Source: Monoplex corrugatus (lineage: Eukaryota > Mollusca > Gastropoda > Littorinimorpha > Ranellidae). From it: a stretch of DNA of 64,000 nucleotides. This document shows positions 20,795-32,600 of this stretch, piece by piece; position 1 is the stretch's first letter, and each line of letters begins with the position of its first letter. Both the position numbers and the translations under genes were made by a program. Under the pieces are notes generated by a model, which saw only the letters and a program-made list of their open reading frames with translations, did not search any database and was not told the DNA's origin. The stretch lies in contig CM060315.1 in the NCBI GenBank assembly GCA_030674185.1, positions 88,671,415 through 88,735,414 on the forward strand. Direction: 5' to 3'.

Positions 20795-23379
20795 CTGGGA
20801 GAGAACAGAGAAACTTTTTTTGCACAGCATGACGGTGACTTTCAAATCTTGCCATCAAATTCAATCAAACAATCTAACCAACAAAGATCCACAACTCTAA
20901 CAAGGTCAAAATATCATTAACCCTTTCACTCCCACACCCTGTCCACCAGCATCCTGTATTGTCAACCATGCTAGCACAGCAAGAACATAACCTTCTGACT
21001 CCCTCACTCTATCCACCAGCTTCCTGCAGGAAGCTGGTGGATAGGGTGAGGGAGTCAAAGGGTTAAGCTTTTGCAGTTGACAAACAGGGTGAGGGAGTCA
21101 AAGGGTTAAGATTTCGCAGTTGATAAACAGGGTGAGGCAGTCAAAGGGTTAACAGACTTTTCATGAAATCTAGTACACTTTGGTGTGGATGAACATGTAA
21201 AAATTAATAGAATACTTATCTAATTATAATATTCGCTAAAGCACTTCTTTACAAATCTCTAAAAGCTAGATTGACAAATGTTTTCCGTTTTTTTATTTTA
21301 AAACACCTAAATATGAGGTTCAAAATCGAATAATATAGTGCTAGGATAATTTTCAAATACACGAGTTCCACAAACCCTCCACTGGTTCAAATCTTTCAGG
21401 GCTGGTTGTATTTGTTTTTGATAGAGTCAAGGACTCTGTTATCTCAAGTTCAATCCCAGCCTGTCACACTAAACACTGGCCTGTTTGCTGCCCATCTTCA
21501 TGTTGAAATCATTCTGGTGCTGTCAGCTTACTGTTTCATAGGTCCCTTGCTCTCCATCCCCAAATCAAGACATTGCCAACGCACAGGGTTTTGCTACATA
21601 TCGCCAACCTACGATATGCTGATGAACGTTATCTGACTTACCTGATGTCACAAATAACACGGATGTTAAGTAAGTAGGTCTCACCTGGAACAGTAAGGCA
21701 GGTAGAGGACAGATGGATGTTATATGACTTACCTGATGTCACAAATAACAGGGATGTTAAGTAAGTAGGTCTCCCCTGGAATAGTAAGGCAGGTAGAGGA
21801 CAGATGGATGTTATTGACTTACCTGATGTCACAAATAACAGGGATGTTAAGTAAGTAGGTCTCACCTGGAACAGTAAGGCAGGTAGAGGACAGATGGATG
21901 TTATCTGACTTACTGATGTCACAAATAACACGGATGTTAAGTAAGTAGGTCTCACCTGGAATAGTAAGGCAGGTAGAGGACAGATGGATGTTATCTGACC
22001 TGATGTCACAAATAACACGGATGTTAAGTAAGTAGGTCTCACCTGGAATAGTAAGGCTGGTAGAGGACAGATGGATGTTATCTGACCTAATGTCACAAAT
22101 AACACGGATATTAAGTAAGTAGGTCTCCTGGAATAGTAAGGCTGGTTAGAGGACAGATGGATGTTATCTGACTTGATGTCACAAATAACACGGATGTTAA
22201 GTAAGTAGGTCTCACCTGGAATAGTAAGGCAGATAGAGGACGATGGATGTTATCTGACTTACCTGATGTCACAAAATATACAGGGATGTTAAGTAAGTAG
22301 GTCTCACCTGGAATTAGTAAGGCAGATAGAGGACAGATGGATGTTATCTGACTTACCTGATGTCACAAATAAACAGGGATGTTAAGTAAGTAGGTCTCAC
22401 CTGGAATAGTAAGGCAGGTAGAGGACAGATGGATGTTATCTGACTTACCTGATGTCACAAATAACAGGGATGTTAAGTAAGTAGGTCTCACCTGGAATAG
22501 TAAGGCATGGTAGCGGACAGATGGATGTTATCTGACCTGATGTCACAAATAACACGGATGTTAAGTAAGTAGATCTCACCTGGAATAGTAGGCAGGTAGA
22601 GTAACAGATGGATGGTTATCTGACTTACGATGTACAAATTAACAGGGATATTAAGTGAGTAGGTCTCACCTGGGATAGTAGGCAGGTAGGCATGTTGGCA
22701 CAGGTGGAGGGTATCGGGTAAGTATCCATGGGGTCCCTAAACATAGTTTAGCGATTATAATATTGCAGTATTGGGGGACCTGACTAGTTGAAAGTTTTTA
22801 TGTCATGGAAGAGGTTAAGCCTTAATATATACTCTGCGAAATCAGTTGTTCCAGTAACAATTATTTTACATACAGAAAGTAAAAAAAATAATATTATACT
22901 ACTATACTAAACTAGTAAAAAACATACTACCCCCTCCATTACAAACAAACAAAAACATCCCTACACAAACCTTTTTAAAAAATTAAATTTAAAAAAACTA
23001 AAACAATTTACAAAAAAAAATTTTTAAAATTTTTCCCCCTTTTCCCCTTTTAAAAATTTAAAATCCATTTTTAAAAGGCATAACTTTAAACACTTCCCCC
23101 TTTCCTAAAAATTTTAAAATATTATCCAATAAAAAAAAACATACACTTTTTTCCCCTTTTAAAAAATTTTTACCAAAATAACCATTAAAAATTTTTTAAA
23201 AAAATTTTTCTTTTAAAATTAACTTTTATTTTTTTTCCCCCCCCTTTTTCCCCTTTTTTTAAAAACAAAAATTTTTCCCAGGGGTAATTTTCAATTTTTT
23301 TTTTTTTTAACCCTTCTTTTACTTTTTTTTTTTTTAAATTTTTAAAAAATTTTATTAAAAAAAAAAAAAAATTTAAAAA

Positions 23380-23414
<35 letters not shown>

Positions 23415-23419
23415 TAAAA

Positions 23420-23457
<38 letters not shown>

Positions 23458-23554
23458 CCCAAAAAAAAAAAATTTAAAAAAAAAAAAAAAAACCCCCCCC
23501 CCAAAAAAAAAAAATAAAAAAAAAAAAAAAAATATAAAAAAATTTTTTAAAACC

Positions 23555-23618
<64 letters not shown>

Positions 23619-26600
23619 GAAAAAGATTTACCAATATAAGTTTTAAAACACTTCCCCAGCACAACTAATTACCCCCCCCCCAAAACAAAAAACAAGGAAT
23701 CCCACCTACTACCCCCCAAAACCCCCCCCATAATAAACACCACGATACCTCACCATTTACTATACCGACCACAACTATGTCAATAAATCACCCTTAAATA
23801 AAAAAGCCACCTTGAATTAAGATACGAAGTATAAGACGTTTAAATATAAAGATCGAAGTAAGTAAGAACATAATATAGATTAGAGCATTGATAAACTACT
23901 AATGCACAATAACAGGATTAATTATCTACCTAAAAAAAGCAATAAATATATTATATACTGTAAAACATTTCCCTAAACAATGTTCCTTAAAATATAAAGA
24001 TCTATTAAATTTTATACAGTAACTAAAAACCTCAATCAATTCATCAAACATATTACAACCTACACAAACCCAAACACACACCATATAATCCCATCTACAC
24101 CCAAAACCCCCCAAACATCAACCATTCTTAACCCTCATACAACACCTCATCATCCACACAAACCACCCACAAAACCATACAACCACCCATACACCAAAAC
24201 CTATCCACACACCGTACCCCAGCAACCACACCAAACACCCACCTACCCTATAACAACCCTACCACCCCCCATACAAAACACACCATCCCCTCACACACAC
24301 ACCATCCAAACACAACACCACCCTACCCCCTCCACCACACACACACCATCAAACACCCACCCCTACCCCCCCACCACACACACATCAACACACCATACCC
24401 TACCACCCCCACCACACACACACATCAAACACACCCTACCACCCCCCTCCACACCACACCACCCATCAACACACCCCTACCCTACCCCCCTCCACAACAC
24501 ACACCATCAAACACACCCTACCACCCCCCTCCACACACCCAATCAAACACACCCTACCCACCCCCCCAACACACACCCCACCACACACACACCCTACCCT
24601 ACCCCCCCCCACACACACACCATCAAACACCCACCCTACCCCCCCCACACACACACCACCAAACACACCCTACCCTACCCCCCTCCCACACACACACCAT
24701 CAAACCACCTACCCTACCCCCCTCCCACACACACACCATCAAACACCACCCTACCCCCCTCCACACACACACACACACCATCAAACACACCCTACCCTAC
24801 CCCCTCACACACACACCATCAAACACACCCTACCCTACCCCCCCCACACCACACCATCAAACACACCCTACCCTACCCCATCCACACACACACACTCAAC
24901 ACACCCTACCTACCCCCCTCCACACACACCATCAAACACACCCTACCCACCCCCCTCCACACACACACCCATCAAACACACCCTACCCTACCCTCCACCC
25001 TACCCACACACACACATCAAACACACCTACCCTACCCCCCCCACACACACACCATCAAACACACCCTACCCTACCCCCTCCACACACACACCATCAAACA
25101 CACCCTACCCTACCCCCTCCACACACACCATCAAACACACCCTACCCTACCCCCCTCCACACACACCATCAAACACACCCTACCCTACCCCCCTCCACAC
25201 ACACACCATCAAACACACCACCCTACCCTCCCCACACACACCATCAAACACACCCTACCCTACCCCCTCCACACACACACCATCAAACACACCCTACCCT
25301 ACCCCCTCCACACACACACACCATCAAACACACCCTACCTACCCCCCTCCACACACACACACACAAAACACCCACCCTACCCCCCCTCCACACACACACC
25401 CATCAAACACACCCTACCCTACCCCCCTCACACACACACATCAAACACACCACCTACCCCCTCAACACACACACCATCAAACACACCCTACCTACCCCCT
25501 CCACACACACAACAATCAAACACCCTACCCTACCCCCCCCCACACACACACCATCAAACACACCCTAACCCTAACCCCCTCCACACACACACACACACCC
25601 ACCCCTCCACACACACACCAAACCCTACCCTACCCCCCACACACACACACATCAACACCACCCTACCCTACCCCCTCACACACACACCATCAAACACCCA
25701 CCCTACCCCCCTCCACACACACACACCATCAAACACACCCTACCCTACCCCTCCACACACACACACACCATCAAACACACCTACCCTACCCCCTCCACAC
25801 ACACCACCATCAAACACACCCTACCCTACCCCCCTCACCCCCCTCACACACACCATCAAACACACCCTACCCACCCCCCTCACACACACACCCCATCAAA
25901 CCACCCTACCCTACCCCCCTCCACACACCACACATCAAACACACCCTACCTACCCCCCTCCACACAACACACCATCAAACACAACCCTACCCTACCCACC
26001 CTACCACCCCACCACACACACAACACACACCCACCCTACCCCCCTCCACACACACACATCAAACACACCCTACATCCCTACACCCCCTCAAACACACCCA
26101 CCCACCCCACCATCAACACACACCCTAACCCTAACCCCCCCCCCACACCACACACATCAAACACACCTACCCTTCCCTACCCCCCTCCACACACACACAC
26201 ATCAAACACACCCTACCCTACCCCCCTCCACACACACACACACACCATCAAACACACACACCCTACCCTACCCCCCTCCACACACACACACACACAACAC
26301 ACCCACCCTCAACCCACCCTCACAACACACCACACCACACACACCCTACCCCCCCCACACACACACACCATCAAACACACCCTACCCTACCCCCTCCACA
26401 CACACACACACACATCAAACACACCCTACCCTACCCCCCTCCACACACACCCCATCAAACCACACCCTACCACCCCCCTCCACACACCATCAAACACACC
26501 CCTACCCCCCTCCACACCACACCATCAAACACACCCTACCCTACCCCCCTCCACACACACACACACCATCAAACACACCCTACCCTAACCCCCTCACACA

Positions 26601-29600
26601 CACACACCATCAAACACACACCATACCCTAACCCCCTCACACACACACCATCAAACACACCCTACCCTAACCCCCTCCACACACACACCATCAAACAACC
26701 CTACCCTAACCCCCTCACACAACACACCATCAAACACACCCCTACCCCCTCCACACACACCATCAAACACACCCTACCCTACCCTTCCCACACACACACA
26801 CACCATCAAACACACCCAACCCTACCCCCCTCCACACACCACACCATCAAACACATCCTACCTACCCCCCTCCACACACAAACACACACAACAACACAGA
26901 GACACATATCTCATCCTCTCTTATACACAACACACATGCACTCACACACACAAACACACACACTGTCTCCCACACACAAACTTATGCACATCCACACATC
27001 CACACACGCACATGCACACACACACACACACACACAGAGTCTCCCACACACAAATGCATGCACACACACACACACATTGTCTCACACACACACACACATG
27101 AAAAAAATGCATACCCTTTGCCTGTTGAGATCACAAGAGGTGCAGGAAGCCTGCGTCTGCCGGTGACGAAACGTAGAAAGCGGCTGCGATCCTCGTTGGA
27201 GAAGGACTTCAAAGCTTCCCAGAAATACTTGACCCGAATGTCTGTCTCCTCCAGATCATCATAGTATGCTGAGGGTAAAGATAGCAACTCCAAATTAGAG
27301 ACAAGGACATTTTAATGGTGGATTTTAATTCAGATCCCCTTTCAATAGCACATAACTTAACCATATCTTAGTACATAAGCTCAGTGGCTGCGAGAGACTA
27401 CACTCACTGCACAGTGTTTGACCAGGTGATCGAGAAAAGCGTGAAGACATCCACTGCCAGTGCCGTTGCCATGCCCACTCCTATCCTGATACCCAGTTCC
27501 TACTTGAGCGGCTATCATCTTCTTTGGTGAAGTAGTTGGAACAGGAATATCTCTGATGCCAACCAATAAGTACAGGACTTTGAGACAGGTTGATAAATTT
27601 AAACATCTGGAACATTCATCTCACAGACGGTAGATGCACATCAGAAATAGCCAGCAGAATTGGGCAAGCCAAAACAGCATTCAATGAAACAAAGGTTCTC
27701 CGCTTCTCTGTTATTCAAGACAGTATTCTTACTGCCCAGCTGACTGCTATGAACCATATCAGGACTATAATCATCTCAAAACATACATAACACCTTGTTT
27801 TAAAAAAAAAAAAACTCCAAAAGAAAATTTAGCACACATGTCAATGCATTCACGAGCATGATCTAAGGATATGCCTCTTATGTCGACCATTCTGCCAAAT
27901 TTATCACCACGGGGTTAAAAAGATAAACCCGAATACAAATATATGAACATCTGCCCAATTTATCACCAGGGAGATAAGGAAGATAAAGCTGAATACAAAT
28001 ATATAAACATCTGCCCAATTTATCATCAGGGAGATTAGGAAGATAAACCTGAATACAAATATATAAACATCTGCCCAATTTATCATCAGGGAGATTAGGA
28101 AGATAAACCTGAATACAAATATATAAACATCTGCCCAATTTATCACCAGGGGGATTGAGAAGATAAAGCTGAATACAAATACTATTAAAAACATAACCAA
28201 AGATACAAAAACATATATAGAAATTGACCGAAGTTACCTAAAACTGCTTTTGCACATTTCCTTAGAGCTAAAAATGTAGTTAATAGATGTACCAAATTAT
28301 TTATCCTAATGGAAAATATGTAAGGCTTTATAGAACGCATACAAGCAAATTACCAAGGCAGAAAACAGGAAGAAATGACAGAAAACAAATGAACAAGGCA
28401 GAAACAAAGAAAGTGACAAAAAAGGAGAACTTTCCAGCACAGACTTCCCAGAAGGTGGGGATACTATCTATACTGAAGGAAACCCAGCACCCTCACAGGG
28501 GTCCAGTTAAGGCAGCCACTGTATGGAATAAATACAATGCCATATGACAACACCAGTCACCATGGTGTAGCAATTAGTCAACAGACTACCGACTGGAAGA
28601 TTGTGGGTTCAGATCCCCATCAGTCCCTCCAAAAATCATTGTGGGATTTTTCAGCTCCAACTTACAACCTAGAGTTGAGCATGCTATGGGCTCATTGGGA
28701 AGATTGGGACCACACAGTTGAGTCCTATCCACTTCATGGATACATCACTGAGGGTGTTGCTCAGGTCTCCTGACCAATGCTGCATGTGTCTGTATCTCTC
28801 GGGCCTGGTTGACACCAGGATATATTATGACAGCACATGTGGAGTACAGCACTGTCATGCAGTCTCAATCCTAGACGGAACTCCGCAGCATCATGATTAT
28901 CATCATTGTCATCATCATTACTGCATTATAGAAACAGTGCCAACTTCTGTGAGCATAAAGGTGGCACAGAAAAGGGGACCAAACCCCCCCCCCCCCCCCC
29001 CCCACAAAAAACAACCCAAAAACAAAAAACCAAAAAAAAACCAAAAACAAAAAATATAAAAAGAGGTGAGCATAAAGGCACTCTTTCTAGGTGTGAGGAT
29101 CCTTACAAACAAACAAACAAACAAACACAAAAACCAAACCAAACCAAAACAAAAAAAGCAACAAAACCAACCACTCACTAGTTTTCTTCAAGGCCTCTAT
29201 GGTGATCTGAGGGTCCCCACATACTCGTGTTTCCAGTTCCTGCCACGTCAACAGTTCCAGCACCGCCTCCGGCACGACTGTCATCAGCCCTCTCCTGATG
29301 GCTGACACCTGAAAACACACATACACGGTGACAGGTGTGGGGGGTAAAAGCTAAAGGGAGGAATGCAAACGTACAATGTTACAAACGCGAAACGTTTTAC
29401 TCAACAGGCCTAAACCCCTCTAAAAGGGGTGGGAACTAAAAGTTCAATTACACAACTAGCATGAAATATTGGAGAGACAGGTTCACTTCCCTGGTCCCTC
29501 CCCTTGAAGGCCAATCAGCCTTCTGCATTCATTTCCCTGCCCCCCCCTTGAAGGCCAGTTAGCCTTCATGGTTCATTTCCCTGGTCCCTCCCCTTGAATG

Positions 29601-32600
29601 CCAATTACCCTTCTTGGTTCATTTCCCTGGTCCCTCCCCTTGAAAGCCAGTTAGCCTTCTTGGTTCATTTCCCTGGTCCCTCCCCTTGAATGCCAATTAC
29701 CCTTCTTGGTTCATTTCCCTGGTCCCTCCCCTTGAATGCCAATTACCCTTCTTGGTTCATTTCCCTGGTCCCTCCCCTTGAAAGCCAGTTACCCTTCTTG
29801 GTTCATTTCCCTGGTCCCTCCCCTTGAAGGCCAATTACCCTTCTTGGTTCATTTCCCTGGTCCCTCCCCTTGAAAGCCAGTTACCCTTCTTGGTTCATTT
29901 CCCTGGTCCCTCCCCTTGAAGGCCAGTTACCCTTCTTGGTTCATTTGCCTGGTCCCTCCCCTTGAATGTCAATTACCCTTCTTGGTTCATTTAACCTGGT
30001 CCCTCCCCTTGAATGCCAATTACCCTTCTTGGTTCATTTCCCTGGTCCCTCCCCTTGAAGGCCAGTTACCCTTCTTGGTTCATTTCCCTGGTCCCTCCCC
30101 TTGAATGCCAATTACCCTTCTTGGTTCATTTCCCTGGTCCCTCCCCTTGAATGCCAATTACCCTTCTTGGTTCATTTCCCTGGTCCCTCCCCTTGAAGGC
30201 CAGTTACCCTTCTTGGTTCATTTCCCTGGTCCCTCCCCTTGAATGCCAATTACCCTTCTTGGTTCATTTCCCTGGTCCCTTCCCTTGAAAGCCAGTTAGC
30301 CTTCTTGGTTCATTTCCCTGGTCCCTCCCCTTGAAGGCCAATTACCCTTCTTGGTTCATTTCCCTGGTCCCTTCCCTTGAAAGCCAGTTAGCCTTCTTGG
30401 TTCATTTCCCTGGTCCCTCCCCTTGAATGCCAATTACCCTTCATGGTTCATTTCCCTGGTCCCTTCCCTTGAATGCCAATTACCCTTCTTGGTTCATTTC
30501 CCTGGTCCCTCCCCTTGAAGGCCAGTTACCCTTCTTGGTTCATTTCCCTGGTCCCTCCCCTTGAATGCCAATTACCCTTCTTGGTTCATTTAACCTGGTC
30601 CCTCCCCTTGAATGCCAATTACCCTTCTTGGTTCATTTCCCTGGTCCCTCCCCTTGAAGGCCAGTTACCCTTCATGGTTCATTTCCCTGGTCCCTCCCCT
30701 TGAATGCCAATTACCCTTCTTGGTTCATTTCCCTGGTCCCTCCCCTTGAAAGCCAATTAGCCTTCTTGGTTCATTTCCCTGGTCCCTCCCCTTGAAAGCC
30801 AGTTACCCTTCTTGGTTCATTTCCCTGGTCCCTCCCCTTGAAAGCCAGTTAGCCTTCTTGGTTCATTTCCCTGGTCCCTCCCCTTGAATGCCAATTACCC
30901 TTCTTGGTTCATTTCCCTGGTCCCTTCCCTTGAATGCCAATTACCCTTCTTGGTTCATTTCCCTGGTCCCTCCCCTTGAAAGCCAGTTACCCTTCTTGGT
31001 TCATTTCCCTGGTCCCTTCCCTTGAATGCCAATTACCCTTCTTGGTTCATTTCCCTGGTCCCTCCCCTTGAAAGCCAGTTACCCTTCTTGGTTCATTTCC
31101 CTGGTCCCTTCCCTTGAATGCCAATTACCCTTCTTGGTTCATTTCCCTGGTCCCTCCCCTTGAAAGCCAATTAGCCTTCTTGGTTCATTTCCCTGGTCCC
31201 TCCCCTTGAAAGCCAGTTAGCCTTCTTGGTTCATTTCCCTGGTCCCTTCCCTTGAATGCCAATTACCCTTCTTGGTTCATTTCCCTGGTCCCTCCCCTTG
31301 AAAGCCAATTAGCCTTCTTGGTTCATTTCCCTGGTCCCTTCCCTTGAAAGCCAATTAGCCTTCTTGGTTCATTTCCCTGGTCCCTCCCCTTGAAAGCCAA
31401 TTAGCCTTCTTGGTTCATTTCCCTGGTCCCTCCCCTTGAAAGCCAGTTAGCCTTCTTGGTTCATTTTCCTGGTCCCTCCCCTTGAATGCCAATTACCCTT
31501 CTTGGTTCATTTCCCTGGTCCCTCCCCTTGAATGCCAATTAGCCTTCTTGGTTCATTTCCCTGGTCCCTCCCCTTGAATGCCAATTACCCTTTTTGGTTC
31601 ATTTCCCTGGTCCCTCCCCTTGAAAGCCAGTTACCCTTCTTGGTTCATTTCCCTGGTCCCTCCCCTTGAATGCCAATTACCCTTCTTGGTTCATTTCCCT
31701 GGTCCCTCCCCTTGAAAGCCAATTAGCCTTCTTGGTTCATTTCCCTGGTCCCTCCCCTTGAATGCCAATTACCCTTCTTGGTTCATTTTCCTGGTCCCTC
31801 CCCTTGAAAGCCAATTAGCCTTCTTGGTTCATTTCCCTGGTCCCTTCCCTTGAATGCCAATTAGCCTTCTTGGTTCATTTCCCGGGTCCCTCCCCTTGAA
31901 AGCCAGTTAGCCTTCTTGGTTCATTTCCCTGGTCCCTCCCCTTGAATGCCAATTACCCTTCTTGGTTCATTTCCCTGGTCCCTCCCCTTGAATGCCAATT
32001 ACCCTTCTTGGTTCATTTCCCTGGTCCCTTCCCTTGAATGCCAATTACCCTTCTTGGTTCATTTCCCTGGTCCCTCCCCTTGAAAGCCAGTTACCCTTCT
32101 TGGTTCATTTCCCTGGTCCCTTCCCTTGAATGCCAATTACCCTTCTTGGTTCATTTCCCTGGTCCCTCCCCTTGAAAGCCAATTAGCCTTCTTGGTTCAT
32201 TTCCCTGGTCCCTCCCCTTGAAAGCCAGTTACCCTTCTTGGTTCATTTCCCTGGTCCCTTCCCTTGAATGCCAATTACCCTTCTTGGTTCATTTCCCTGG
32301 TCCCTCCCCTTGAAAGCCAATTAGCCTTCTTGGTTCATTTCCCTGGTCCCTCCCCTTGAAAGCCAGTTAGCCTTCTTGGTTCATTTGCCTGGTCCCTCCC
32401 CTTCAAAGCTAAATAATGTTCTTGACTCCCTTACCCTATTCACCAGCTTACTACAGGAAGCTGGTGAATAGAGCAAGAGAATCAAAGGGTTAAGTTTTTG
32501 CTTTGTTGTGATGGTTGACAATACAGGAAGCTGGTTGACAGGATGCGGAAGTCAAAGGATTAAAGAAGAGGACATTCTTCTACAACTGATTCTGTCAGTG

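Noticed and set aside
21638..22105. 155-aa frame over the 91-bp array ([20 protein letters not shown] repeats)
   Set aside because: It runs in a different frame from the HECTD3 exon 11 ending, and stops appear once unit indels are considered.
21640..22650. SSTC-like words in array units read in another frame, resembling the HECT catalytic motif
   Set aside because: The frame does not agree with the splice phase at the donor; the true STC motif is only in the exon at 22670-22736.
21622..22690. CRISPR-like array
   Set aside because: Eukaryotic context, no distinct spacers, and the unit derives from an exon-intron junction.
23185..23664. 159-aa minus-strand frame
   Set aside because: Only Phe, Lys and Gly from A/C homopolymers in a low-quality block.
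24466..24666. Gly/Val/Cys-rich 66-aa frame
   Set aside because: Translation of the 40-bp array; no conservation expected.
25560..26150. Interstitial telomere
   Set aside because: CCCTAA occurs only as occasional variants of the CCCTACCCTACCC unit, not as a continuous array.
28557..28620. Possible tRNA gene
   Set aside because: Box A and box B-like motifs only; no full acceptor stem. Fits a SINE head.
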